Below are positions 36,496-45,210 of a DNA stretch of 64,000 nucleotides, in pieces; positions within the stretch are counted from its first letter, which is position 1, and the number at the start of each line of letters is the position of its first letter. The notes below the pieces were generated by a model. It searched no databases. It had not been told where the DNA came from and saw only the letters and a program-made list of their open reading frames with translations. Source of the stretch: Helicobacter cappadocius (lineage in GTDB: Bacteria; Campylobacterota; Campylobacteria; Campylobacterales; Helicobacteraceae). The stretch covers positions 1-64,000 of the forward strand of contig NZ_JAUYZK010000006.1 in NCBI RefSeq assembly GCF_030688855.1, in the 5' to 3' direction. The translations under genes and the position numbers were made by a program.

Positions 36496-37482
36496 GTGAA
36501 AAATCATCTCCTCATAAAAATATTAGTGTCACCGATTTTCATACTGACTCTAAGTTATGCATCAAAAGAAGTTGAAGTTAAAGACTACTTTGGCGTTCAA
36601 AAGATTTCACAACCTATCAATAGAGTTATTTATCTAGGAAGTTTTGCAGAAGTTCCTGCAATGCTTGGAGACTGGGATAAAGTCGTCGGAATGGCTTCTT
36701 ATGGATTCAAAAGTGATATTGTCAAGCTCACTGCCAAAAATCTAAAAAACATCAAAGAACTCAGTGATGACCACTATGCTGCCCTGAATATAGAAAAACT
36801 CAAAAGTTTATCCCCTGATCTCATTATCACTTATGTGGGAAACCCTCAGGCAATAGAGTTTGCAAAAAAATTTGGTATTGAATTCCTTTCTTTTCAAGAC
36901 AAAACCGTTCAAAATGTGATAGATGATATTTCTATTCAAGCAAAAGTGCTAGGGGAGGAAGTATCATCAAAACCAAAAATAGCTAAAATGCAAGAAATAC
37001 TCGATTTTATTCGTAATAAAACCCAAAATATCTCTGAAAAAAAACGCGTGATCGAAATCTTTCACCAGCCTAATGAAATCAGCGGTAAAAATAGCTTAGA
37101 TTCAGATATTCTAGCAAAGGCTGGGGTGGAGAATATAGGACTAAAATATATCAAAAATACTCGAGCACAAATCAGTTTGGAAAAAATTGTTTCTGAAAAC
37201 CCTGATATTATTTTTATATGGTGGCTCAGCCCTTATAGTCCAAAAGACATTATAAACAATCCGCAATTTCAAACTATCAATGCAGTCAAAAATAAACAAG
37301 TCTATAAACTCCCTCCTATTGACATAGGAGGACCTAGAACGCCTCTTATTTCTTTGTTTATAGCTCTGAAAGCTTATCCAGAAGCATTTAAAACTACAAA
37401 TATTAACAAAATATTGATTGATTATTACCAAAGCATCTTTAATCTCAAGCCTTCAGAAGTAAATGCTTTTTTGTGGAAATAA
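36496..37482 (+). CDS. Periplasmic iron/cobalamin-type ABC substrate-binding protein
   Basis: A 328-residue protein of the BtuF/FhuD type. The signal peptide covers about 22 residues, and two Rossmann-like lobes are joined by a long helix. LSPDLIITYVG and VKNKQVYKLPPIDIGGPRTP are usual for this family. It has no lipobox. The start is GTG at 36496. A cognate permease is not adjacent, but the fecD/fecE genes at 51.1 kb could use it. Metal chelate, haem or cobalamin are all possible ligands. Confidence 0.8.
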   Translation: MKNHLLIKILVSPIFILTLSYASKEVEVKDYFGVQKISQPINRVIYLGSFAEVPAMLGDWDKVVGMASYGFKSDIVKLTAKNLKNIKELSDDHYAALNIEKLKSLSPDLIITYVGNPQAIEFAKKFGIEFLSFQDKTVQNVIDDISIQAKVLGEEVSSKPKIAKMQEILDFIRNKTQNISEKKRVIEIFHQPNEISGKNSLDSDILAKAGVENIGLKYIKNTRAQISLEKIVSENPDIIFIWWLSPYSPKDIINNPQFQTINAVKNKQVYKLPPIDIGGPRTPLISLFIALKAYPEAFKTTNINKILIDYYQSIFNLKPSEVNAFLWK

Positions 37483-37646
37483 TACAAAGAGATCAAAAAA
37501 AATATCCATACTATTATTCATCGCAAATATTGAGTGCAAACTTGCCAATAAAATAATAAGTGCAAGAGTATGGATCGCCTCTTTTTGAGAAATACCTCTT
37601 CCAAATTCTTATTTCAAAAAACTACAAAAGAATTTTAGAAAATAAT

Positions 37647-38071
37647 ATGCTAAAATTAATTTTCTTAATAATTATGATCAATCATTGTTGGGCTAGTGCT
37701 TGTGGATTTTTTGGTGGAGATTTAATAAAAATCCCATCAATTTAAAAATTGAAACAAAGGATATTATTGCAGATTTAACCATAAATAATAAGGGATTTTA
37801 CTGCGGAAATATCAACTACCAAATTCTATCGAATAAAAATATCGATCTTTATATAATGATTATGAAAAAATATTTCAGCTTCAATGATATTAATTTATTC
37901 TTTATATTCAAAACAATCCTTAAAACTGAATCACAAGTATATCTTCTTATCTCCTATTCTATCCTATTTATACCCTTATGCTGGATATTGTTTCTCATCA
38001 ACATAGTTGCCCAATATAAGAATTCAAAAAAGAGAAGAGAAAAAGAAGAATCTAGCATAACTTCACATTAA
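37647..38071 (+). pseudogene. Small exported/membrane protein with a frameshift
   Basis: An ATG at 37647 opens a signal-peptide-like MLKLIFLIIMINHCWASACGFFGGD, which then ends quickly at 37743. The +1 frame continues from the same place as LKIETKDIIADLTINNKGF and runs to 38071 with a membrane span near its end (LLISYSILFIPLCWILFLIN) and a basic tail. The break lies around 37730. The two parts join into a plausible 140-residue Cys-containing membrane protein. The 164 bases before it contain only a short minus-strand remnant without a start. Confidence 0.5.
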
Positions 38072-38190
38072 GAAGAATCTCCATAAAGTTAAAGCCCCTA
38101 AAAATATCTTCAAGAATGCTTGGGAAAATACTACAAAACAAAGCAAGGATAAATTAGATGAATTTGCACACAAGGTGGTGTGGGAGTAGA
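38072..38190 (+). pseudogene. Short coding remnant before the A8G9 tract
   Basis: In the frame ending at TAG 38188-38190 the sequence reads KAPKNIFKNAWENTTKQS and then a KLDEFAHKVVWE end. It looks like the C-terminal tail of a soluble protein. An in-frame TAA lies just upstream and there is no start codon, so it is a decayed fragment. Confidence 0.35.
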
Positions 38191-38206
38191 AAAAAAAGGG
38201 GGGGGG
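38190..38206 (+). repeat. A8G9 homopolymer pair
   Basis: Eight A bases are followed by nine G bases, 74 bases before the ATG of the PAP2 gene and after the coding remnant. G tracts of this length slip in Helicobacter, so it may once have controlled the upstream gene or may alter the PAP2 promoter spacing. Confidence 0.9.
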
Positions 38207-38279
38207 TTAGAGATGAAATCTCCATTAAAAATCCGAATAATTATGCGATAATTCTAAAAATATAACTCTTGGAGGTATT

Positions 38280-38888
38280 ATGAGAAAGTATTCTAAAATA
38301 TTTTTGTTTATCTTCCTTTTGGTATCTCTGATATCTCAAGCACAGGCAAGAAAAAGAGATGCTTTTGAAATCTATGGGGATATCTTTCAGTTTTTGCCTC
38401 TAGCTGCGGCAGTTTATACCCTTACACAAAAAGATTATGAAGGATTAGCTCAACTTGCCATAGGATCAGGAAGTGTTCTAGCAACTACATTTGCTATCAA
38501 ATACAGCTTTGTGGGTATTTCTAGAAATCACCCCAATTGGGCAAAAATCAGTCAAAGACCAGACAATAAGGACTCTTATGAAGGTTTCCCATCAGGACAC
38601 ACTTCGTTTGCATTTTCAGCTGCAGGTTTCATGCAAAGACGTTATGGTTGGCAATGGGGAGTTCCCACGACAGTTTTAGCAACTTTGGTGGGAATTTCTA
38701 GAATCACATCAAAAAGGCACTCTGTCACTCAAGTTATTGCTGGAGCAATACTTGGATATGGAGTTTCTTTTCTAGTCTCAAGCAAATTAGATAAAAACAT
38801 AAACATAGATGTAGATGTGGGTGATCAAGAGATTTCAAGAGGAGTGTATCAAAATACATATGGATTATCTGTGAGCTATCGATTCTAA
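38280..38888 (+). CDS. PAP2-superfamily phosphatase
   Basis: A 202-residue protein with an N-terminal signal or anchor (LFIFLLVSLI). The phosphatase motifs are PSGHTSF (His107) and SR-x5-H (Arg141, His147), with an upstream RP at 93-94. The last motif ends in Gln151 where family members usually have Asp. The protein ends GLSVSYRF, like outer-membrane beta-barrel ends. PAP2 enzymes dephosphorylate lipid A, undecaprenyl-PP or phosphatidylglycerol-P. GGAGG precedes the ATG. The target here is unknown. Confidence 0.75.
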   Translation: MRKYSKIFLFIFLLVSLISQAQARKRDAFEIYGDIFQFLPLAAAVYTLTQKDYEGLAQLAIGSGSVLATTFAIKYSFVGISRNHPNWAKISQRPDNKDSYEGFPSGHTSFAFSAAGFMQRRYGWQWGVPTTVLATLVGISRITSKRHSVTQVIAGAILGYGVSFLVSSKLDKNINIDVDVGDQEISRGVYQNTYGLSVSYRF

Positions 38889-38892
38889 AGTT

Positions 38893-39462
38893 TTATTTCA
38901 AAATCCTTGGCAATGTGATTCCTTTTTGACCTTGATATTTTCCTTGTTTGTCTTTATAGGTAACTTCACAGGCCTCATCTCCTTGCAAAAATAACACTTG
39001 TGCGATGCCCTCATTAGCATATATTTTTGCTGGCAATGGCGTTGTGTTAGATATTTCTATAGTAATATGTCCTTCAAACTCTGGCTCAAAAGGTGTTACA
39101 TTTACAATAATTCCACATCTTGCATAAGTGCTCTTTCCTAAACAGATCGCAAGAGTATCTTTTGGCATTCTGAAATATTCCATTGTCCTAGCAAGAGCAA
39201 AAGAATTTGCAGGTATAACGCAAAATCCATCTTCTGAAGCATCGACTTCTATCACATTGCTTTGATGAAAATCTTTTGGATCCACAATCGTTGCACCAAT
39301 ATTTGTAAAAATCATAAACTCGCTTCCAACCCTAATATCATATCCATAACTACTAAGCCCAAAACTTACGACATTTTTGCCCATCTGCTTTTCACAAAAA
39401 GGATCTATCATTTTATGCTTGAGACTCATTTCTTTTATCCATTTGTCAGATTTTAAGCCCAT
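38893..39462 (-). CDS. dcd: dCTP deaminase
   Basis: A 189-residue enzyme that converts dCTP to dUTP for thymidylate synthesis. [39 protein letters not shown] and the Gly-rich C-terminal GITLPRIL are conserved. The ATG at 39462 is chosen because AAGGAGA precedes it and the family begins MGLK. A minus-strand TATAAT lies at 39499-39504. It is convergent with the PAP2 gene and divergent from accB, as in H. pylori. Confidence 0.93.
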   Translation of the reverse strand: MGLKSDKWIKEMSLKHKMIDPFCEKQMGKNVVSFGLSSYGYDIRVGSEFMIFTNIGATIVDPKDFHQSNVIEVDASEDGFCVIPANSFALARTMEYFRMPKDTLAICLGKSTYARCGIIVNVTPFEPEFEGHITIEISNTTPLPAKIYANEGIAQVLFLQGDEACEVTYKDKQGKYQGQKGITLPRILK

Positions 39463-39498
39463 AAACACTCTCCTTTATATTTAAATTAAACTTATGGT

Positions 39499-39504
39499 AT
39501 TATA
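39499..39504 (-). promoter_or_regulatory. -10 box (TATAAT) for dcd
   Basis: The minus-strand TATAAT lies about 37 bases before the dcd ATG within the near-palindrome GGTATTATACC, whose other strand reads TATTAT toward accB. It may serve both directions. Confidence 0.4.
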
Positions 39505-39572
39505 CCAAAGACAAAAAACAACCCTCAAAAAGTTAGGGATTTTAAAATTCAAACAAAAAGGATAGGTGCATT

Positions 39573-40031
39573 ATGAATCTTGCAGAACTAAAAAAACTCA
39601 TCGAAATGTTTGATAATTCAGACATTGCTAGGCTCTCTTTAAAACAGAGTGATTTTGAAATAAAATTAGACAAGCAACCTGGCTATATCCAATCAACTCC
39701 GATTGTTAATACCCAAATCATACCTTCAGAATCTTCTATTCCAACACAAACAATCTCTTCTACTCCTGTCTCTAGCTCAGGGAGTGAAAAAGGGGATTTC
39801 ATTACTTCTCCTATGGTTGGAACTTTCTATAGATGTCCTTCTCCAGATTCTGCACCATATATCAATGTAGGTGATACTGTAAAAAAAGGTCAGACTATAG
39901 GGATTATTGAAGCAATGAAAATTATGAACGAAATTGAAGCGGAATACGATTGCAAAATAATTGCCATAGAGGTGAATGATTCCCAGCCTGTAGAGTTTGG
40001 AAGCAGACTTATCAAAGTAGAGAAAATCTAG
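39573..40031 (+). CDS. accB: Biotin carboxyl carrier protein of acetyl-CoA carboxylase
   Basis: A 152-residue carrier with an N-terminal helix, a Ser/Thr/Pro-rich linker (about 40-75) and a C-terminal biotinyl domain. The biotin Lys116 lies in IIEAMKIMNEIEAE. It carries carboxybiotin from AccC to the carboxyltransferase in fatty acid synthesis. accC follows after 4 bases, so the two are cotranscribed. Confidence 0.94.
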   Translation: MNLAELKKLIEMFDNSDIARLSLKQSDFEIKLDKQPGYIQSTPIVNTQIIPSESSIPTQTISSTPVSSSGSEKGDFITSPMVGTFYRCPSPDSAPYINVGDTVKKGQTIGIIEAMKIMNEIEAEYDCKIIAIEVNDSQPVEFGSRLIKVEKI

Positions 40032-40035
40032 CACT

Positions 40036-41394
40036 ATGAAACAAGTAGAAAAAAAATCACTCCAAAGAATCCTCATAGCTAATCGAGGAGAAATAGCCCT
40101 AAGAGCTATACGTACTATTCAAGAAATGGGCAAGGAAGCTATAGCGGTGTATTCAACCGCCGATAAAGATACGCATTATCTAGATATTGCAGATGCAAAG
40201 GTTTGTATTGGAGGACCAAAATCTTCTGAAAGCTACCTGAATGTTCCTGCAATTATGAGCGTAGCAGAACTATTTGATGCAGATGCGATTTTTCCTGGAT
40301 ATGGATTTTTGAGCGAAAATCAAAATTTTGTAGAAATTTGTTCTCATCACGGAATAGAATTTATAGGACCTAGCTCTGAAGTGATGATAATGATGAGTGA
40401 CAAATCCAAAGCAAAAGATGTGATGAAAGAAGCTGGAGTTCCTGTCATACTAGGAAGTGATGGTGCACTCAAAAGTTACAAAGAAGCTGAAAAAGTAGCT
40501 GAAGAAATCGGTTATCCGGTCATTATCAAAGCTGCTGCAGGTGGTGGTGGCAGAGGCATGAGAGTGGTTGAAGATCCAAAACTTCTAAAAAACCTCTACT
40601 TGGCAGCTGAAAGCGAAGCACTCAGTGCTTTTGGGGATGGCACAATCTATATGGAAAAATTCATTCGCAATCCTAAGCATATTGAAGTTCAAATACTAGC
40701 AGACAAGCACGGAAATGTTATCCACATAGGAGAGAGAGACTGTTCAGCACAACGAAGACAACAAAAGCTCATCGAAGAAACCCCAGCTAGTGTTCTTACC
40801 CCTGAAGTTAGAAAGGCCTTACTAGAAACTGCTGTAAAAGCAGCAAAATACATCGGTTATGTGGGTGCAGGGACTTTTGAGTTTCTTTTAGATGCAAATT
40901 ATAGAGATTTTTACTTTATGGAAATGAACACAAGACTTCAAGTTGAACATACAATCAGTGAAATGGTCAGTGGTCTAGACATGGTAGAATGGATGATAAG
41001 AATTGCAGAGGGAGAAACTCTCCCAAACCAAGAAGAAATTACCTTTAAGGGTCATTCTATCGAATGCCGAATCACTGCTGAAGATCCTGAAAAATTCTAT
41101 CCTTGTCCAGGAAAAATCACTAAATGGGTAGCACCTGGTGGAGCAAATGTGAGAATTGATACACACGCTTATGCTGGATATGTTGTACCTATGTTTTACG
41201 ACTCAATGATTGGAAAATTAATCGTGTGGGGAGAAGATAGAACCCGTGCTATAGCAAAGATGAAAAGGGCTTTACGAGAATTTTGTATTGAAGGAATCAA
41301 AACCACTATTCCTTTTCATCTTAAAATGATGGATAATGCCGATTTTAAACATTCAAAAATACATACCAAGTATTTAGAACAAAATATGGAATAA
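40036..41394 (+). CDS. accC: Biotin carboxylase subunit of acetyl-CoA carboxylase
   Basis: A 452-residue ATP-grasp enzyme that carboxylates biotin on AccB. RILIANRGEIALRAI begins the biotin carboxylase domain. AAAGGGGRGMR is the glycine-rich ATP loop, ERDCSAQRRQQK and EMNTRLQVEH carry active-site residues, and the length matches the family. It is the second gene of accBC. Confidence 0.95.
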   Translation: MKQVEKKSLQRILIANRGEIALRAIRTIQEMGKEAIAVYSTADKDTHYLDIADAKVCIGGPKSSESYLNVPAIMSVAELFDADAIFPGYGFLSENQNFVEICSHHGIEFIGPSSEVMIMMSDKSKAKDVMKEAGVPVILGSDGALKSYKEAEKVAEEIGYPVIIKAAAGGGGRGMRVVEDPKLLKNLYLAAESEALSAFGDGTIYMEKFIRNPKHIEVQILADKHGNVIHIGERDCSAQRRQQKLIEETPASVLTPEVRKALLETAVKAAKYIGYVGAGTFEFLLDANYRDFYFMEMNTRLQVEHTISEMVSGLDMVEWMIRIAEGETLPNQEEITFKGHSIECRITAEDPEKFYPCPGKITKWVAPGGANVRIDTHAYAGYVVPMFYDSMIGKLIVWGEDRTRAIAKMKRALREFCIEGIKTTIPFHLKMMDNADFKHSKIHTKYLEQNME

Positions 41395-41434
41395 CAAGTG
41401 CTTATCACTTATAAAATAAGCCAAAGGACTGGTA

Positions 41435-42118
41435 ATGAAGATCACTCCGCACAATACTAGTATTAATGATAAGACTTCCACTAATCAAAGCCTAAGCAAA
41501 CGTTTGGAAAGCCAAAATAATTCCCCAATAGGTTCCAAAGCAAAGCCTTTGGCAAAAAATGAGGATTCTGTTGTTATCAATGAAAATGAATTGTCAAAAT
41601 CCACAAAAGAAATCAACAACACCATTGGAGCATTACAAATAGCTATAAAAGGTATGAACAAAATCAGCCAAGACGCCGAAACATTGCTCAAAAACTCTAA
41701 AGAAATTCATTCAAAAAACTCTCAGGTGTCTCAAACTGCTTTGAAGGAATCTGAAAATATCAAATCAGATATTTCAAAAATTTTTGATACTTCAACCTTT
41801 GGTGGAGAAAATGTATTCTCAAAAAAATACAGCCTAATAGAACCAAAAATAAAGTTTCAAGCCAATTCTATCAATCCTGATAGAATTGAAATAAAAAACA
41901 CTAAAAATCTAGCAGATTTTATCAAAGATCTCAATCTACAAAAAAAATACGCTAAAGAGGCAATCGAAACATTGAGCGATAAAGTCGGAAATGTTCTTCC
42001 AGCAACTGATGAAAAATATGAAGCCCTTGATAAAAATGCTCTAAACAAAGATCAATTCAAGGCTTCACACAACACAGAAGGAATCACTTTAGAACGTTTA
42101 ACAAAGTTGCTTGGCTAA
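41435..42118 (+). CDS. Flagellin-like helical protein next to pseC
   Basis: A 227-residue protein. Residues about 50-115 form a long coiled-coil helix that resembles the flagellin D0/D1 region (NNTIGALQIAIKGMNKI), followed by FGGENVFS, similar to the turn after the flagellin N-terminal helices. The C-terminal 45 residues have another helix. There is no large surface domain, so it is not a filament subunit of normal size. It has no signal peptide, and may be secreted by the flagellar system. Its stop overlaps the pseC start (TAATG), which links it to flagellin glycosylation genes. Confidence 0.6.
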   Translation: MKITPHNTSINDKTSTNQSLSKRLESQNNSPIGSKAKPLAKNEDSVVINENELSKSTKEINNTIGALQIAIKGMNKISQDAETLLKNSKEIHSKNSQVSQTALKESENIKSDISKIFDTSTFGGENVFSKKYSLIEPKIKFQANSINPDRIEIKNTKNLADFIKDLNLQKKYAKEAIETLSDKVGNVLPATDEKYEALDKNALNKDQFKASHNTEGITLERLTKLLG

Positions 42119-43239
42119 TGAACCCATATAGCACTCAATTTATCGAAGATGATGATATACAAGCCGTTATAAATGCCTTACAAGGACACTCTCTCACTCA
42201 AGGTAATCTCACACATGAATTTGAACAAAAAATTGCTGATTTTATAGGAGTAAAATATGCTCTTGCATTCAACTCCGCTACAAGTGCATTATACGCTAGC
42301 TACAAAGCTATCAACTTAGATGAAAATCACCGTGCAATTACATCACCTATTAGTTTTGTTGCCACTGCCAATATGATGTTAGAATGTGATTCTAAGCCAA
42401 TATTTTGCGATGTAAAAGCAAATGGAAATATAGATGAAAAATCCATAAAGTCATATATCAGCAATGAAACAAAAGCGGTTGTAAGTGTTGATTATGGTGG
42501 AAATAGTGTAGAAGCTGATGAAATACAAAAAATTTGCAAAGAAAATAATCTCGTATTTATTTCAGATAGTTCTCATGCCTTTGGAAGTCGATATAAAAAT
42601 CAAAAAGTAGGCACACTTGCAGATATAACTATTTTTAGCTTTCACGCAATCAAACCTATCACTACAGCAGAAGGCGGAATGCTAGTAACCAATGATTCTC
42701 AAATTTACGAAAAAGCCAAACTCATTAGATCTCATGGAATGATCAAAAAAGAGCTATGGAATTGTGATGTTAAAAGTAGTGGTTTTAACTTTCGTATGAC
42801 TGAACTTCAAGCAGCACTTGGAATGTCCCAACTTAATAAAATTGATAGATTTTTGAACATCCGCGAAGAAATTGCAAAATTTTACGACAAAGCATTTGAA
42901 GGAAATCCTTATTTTTTTACCCTTCATCAACATATCAAATATTTTAGCACAAATCATCTCTATCCCATCATCCTTGCTCCAGAATTTTGGTGTTCAAAAG
43001 AGGATATTTTCAAATCCCTACAAAAAGAAGGACTTGGGGTGCAGGTGCATTATAAACCCATCAATGAGTTTAGTTTATATAAAGATATTTTAGGAGAAAC
43101 TAATCTCTATAATGCAAGAGATTTTTATCGTGCAGAGATTTCCATTCCCTGTCATCAAAAAATGAATCTTGAAGATGCAAGAGTGAGTGCTGAAAAAATC
43201 TTGAGTGTATTTGAAAAATTCAAAGTCCCATCACACTAA
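42118..43239 (+). CDS. pseC: UDP-4-amino-sugar aminotransferase for pseudaminic acid
   Basis: A 373-residue PLP aminotransferase of the DegT group. The PLP Lys is residue 179 in FHAIKPITTAEGG, and SDSSHAFGSRY carries the cofactor-ring Asp region. The N-terminus MNPYSTQFIEDDD and the length match PseC, which aminates the 4-keto intermediate on the way to pseudaminic acid, the sugar on Helicobacter flagellins. Other pse genes are not in the window. Confidence 0.9.
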   Translation: MNPYSTQFIEDDDIQAVINALQGHSLTQGNLTHEFEQKIADFIGVKYALAFNSATSALYASYKAINLDENHRAITSPISFVATANMMLECDSKPIFCDVKANGNIDEKSIKSYISNETKAVVSVDYGGNSVEADEIQKICKENNLVFISDSSHAFGSRYKNQKVGTLADITIFSFHAIKPITTAEGGMLVTNDSQIYEKAKLIRSHGMIKKELWNCDVKSSGFNFRMTELQAALGMSQLNKIDRFLNIREEIAKFYDKAFEGNPYFFTLHQHIKYFSTNHLYPIILAPEFWCSKEDIFKSLQKEGLGVQVHYKPINEFSLYKDILGETNLYNARDFYRAEISIPCHQKMNLEDARVSAEKILSVFEKFKVPSH

Positions 43240-43287
43240 AAAGGAATAATTTTTGCTAGATATTCCAAAACAACTTGGAGTTCTAGC

Positions 43288-43761
43288 GTGGAAATCAATT
43301 CACAATTACCGCAAACATCATTATACAATCTATTCAATGCACAAAAAGAACAAAATGAGACTGCACAAACTCAAACAACCCCCACAGAACCTATAAAAAA
43401 AATATCTTCGCCTATCAAAGAAGATAATACCCCTACAGATTCTCAATCAAAGCAAAGAGAAACCTATGGTCTTCTTGTGCTTGAACTGATGAGCAATGAT
43501 GAATACAATGCCTTCAAAAGAGCGACTGCTGGAATGAGTGAGGGAGATAAGATGTTAGCTGCTCAATCCTTGTATAGTTTGACAAATTTTTACAATGGAA
43601 AATACAATCCCGAACTACAACAAAACACAAAAATAAGTACCAATCCTTATGAAAAAAATGCACAAAAAGCATTTGGCATACAAACTCAAAACCTCAACAG
43701 TTTTTTAGAAAGATACAAAAATGCCTACCAAAGCTCTAATGAATTTGATATCATGCTTTGA
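43288..43761 (+). CDS. Hypothetical protein with disordered N-terminus
   Basis: A 157-residue protein with a GTG start seven bases after GGAG. Residues 1-60 are Thr/Gln/Pro/Lys-rich and likely disordered. The rest is helical, with an AFKRATAGMSEGDKMLAAQSLYSLT segment. It has no signal peptide. It sits after the flagellin-like and pseC genes and could belong to flagellar regulation, but no family is recognised. Confidence 0.55.
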   Translation: MEINSQLPQTSLYNLFNAQKEQNETAQTQTTPTEPIKKISSPIKEDNTPTDSQSKQRETYGLLVLELMSNDEYNAFKRATAGMSEGDKMLAAQSLYSLTNFYNGKYNPELQQNTKISTNPYEKNAQKAFGIQTQNLNSFLERYKNAYQSSNEFDIML

Positions 43762-43764
43762 TTA

Positions 43765-43793
43765 TTGACTTTTTAGGTGTTTTCTCTTATAAT
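43765..43793 (+). promoter_or_regulatory. Sigma-70 promoter of the tRNA gene
   Basis: TTGACT at 43765-43770, a 17-base spacer, and TATAAT at 43788-43793 lie 11 bases before the tRNA. This is the clearest -35/-10 pair in the window. Confidence 0.75.
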
Positions 43794-43804
43794 TACGAGC
43801 TTTT

Positions 43805-43882
43805 GTCAAGGTAGCTCAGCTGGTTTAGAGCGCTGGTCTCATAAGCCGGAGGTCGGGAGTTCAAGTCTCCCTCTTGACACCA
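43805..43882 (+). tRNA. tRNA-Met (anticodon CAU)
   Basis: A full cloverleaf fits 43805-43882. The acceptor stem pairs GTCAAGG with TCTTGAC (one G-U), a D-arm GCTC/GAGC, an anticodon loop CTCATAA with CAT at 43840-43842, a T-arm with TTCAAGT and an encoded CCA end are all present. The first base pair is G-C, so it is an elongator rather than initiator. A tRNA-Ile with modified CAU anticodon remains a possibility. Confidence 0.9.
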
Positions 43883-43909
43883 AATCTTCATTTTTTAATT
43901 ATCTTCCCC

Positions 43910-45079
43910 TCAAATAACTTTAGAATTATTCGCTTTGTATCCAAAAAATATTAGCAATAATGTCAGACACACAAATAATACCAATGGTACATTCCAAGAA
44001 TGTGCCAAATCATAGACAAAGCCAAGCAAAATAGGTCCAATAGCAGCTATTAAATACCCCAAAGACTGTGCCATACCAGACAATCTAGCTACCTTTTGAG
44101 GATGTGAAGCTTTTGTGGAGACAAACAAAAGAGCGATTCCGAACATCCCCCCCATGGGAAAAGCCAGAAAAATCGTTGCAATAACCATTGACCATAATCC
44201 ATCACAAAAAAACAAAACACCAAAAGCAAATGCATACATCAAGCACAAAAAACCTGTCAAAAGATGTTTATGCTTATTTCTAATTCTAGCCACCATCATC
44301 GGAGCAAATAAAGCAACAGGCATCGAGCATATTTGATATAAAAGTGTCATATTTGAAGCAAAATGAATATCAAACCCTTTATCCATCAAAATAGAAGGAA
44401 ACCAAGCAATGACACTATAAAAAACAAGTGATTGTGTTCCCATAAAAAATGTTATCCACCAACTTGTAGCATATTTATAAATAGGAACAGAGGCACTAGA
44501 GTGTGTTTTATTATTTTTATACCTTCTTCTGCCACCCAACTGTGGTATCCACAAAATAACTGCAATAAGTGCAACAATCGACCAAACCGCTAGAGTATTT
44601 TTCCATCCCAAATTAAGAGAAAGTGCTAATGGCACAGAGATTCCCGCTCCAATAGCTGCAGAGATGACCAAAACCAAAGAATAAATAGACATAATTTTTC
44701 CAAAAGTCTTAGGAAATCCTGATTTGATAATGCTAGGAAGCAAAACATTAGCAACTGCAATCCCTACCCCCATAATAGAAGTCCCAACAAAAAGTCCCAC
44801 TTCTCCAAAATACGATCGTATTATTTCTCCCAAAAATATCAATAACAACCCATAAAACATGGTAGTAATATATCGAAATCTCGCAACGATTGGAGAAAAT
44901 ATAGCAAAAGCCAAAAGAGGTAGAGTTGTAATAAACCCTGCAAGAGAGCTTGATAGATGGTACTGTTCTTTTATGAGTTCTATAATTGGACCTACGCCCG
45001 TGATAGGTCCTCGTAAATTCAAAGTAATCAAAATGATGCCCAATAAAATGAACAACTCTATCTGTTTTTTGCTATGCAT
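43910..45079 (-). CDS. MFS transporter of the CynX/NimT family
   Basis: A 389-residue protein with 12 predicted spans. The N-terminal NLRGPITGVGPII and LAGFITTLPLLAFAIFSP are typical of the CynX/NimT group that moves cyanate, nitroimidazoles or similar small solutes. The MFS GxxxD-R signature is weak. It stands alone between the tRNA and the TonB-dependent receptor. The substrate is unknown. Confidence 0.85.
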   Translation of the reverse strand: MHSKKQIELFILLGIILITLNLRGPITGVGPIIELIKEQYHLSSSLAGFITTLPLLAFAIFSPIVARFRYITTMFYGLLLIFLGEIIRSYFGEVGLFVGTSIMGVGIAVANVLLPSIIKSGFPKTFGKIMSIYSLVLVISAAIGAGISVPLALSLNLGWKNTLAVWSIVALIAVILWIPQLGGRRRYKNNKTHSSASVPIYKYATSWWITFFMGTQSLVFYSVIAWFPSILMDKGFDIHFASNMTLLYQICSMPVALFAPMMVARIRNKHKHLLTGFLCLMYAFAFGVLFFCDGLWSMVIATIFLAFPMGGMFGIALLFVSTKASHPQKVARLSGMAQSLGYLIAAIGPILLGFVYDLAHSWNVPLVLFVCLTLLLIFFGYKANNSKVI

Positions 45080-45210
45080 TTATAACTCCAAAATTAAAAA
45101 ATGAATTATTTTATCAGAATAGATTTAATTCTAAAGTTTATTTTCATAATCTCATATCGCTTTTATCAACAAATACTCCACATTTCTGACATTTTAAGAA
45201 ATATAGGAAT

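Noticed and set aside
37483-37646. Minus-strand coding-like stretch ending at about 37557
   Set aside because: About 35 codons with no start and a stop just upstream; too short to support a gene.
41397-41411. Inverted repeat AAGTG-CTTAT-CACTT after accC
   Set aside because: Only five base pairs in an A+T-rich gap; could occur by chance.
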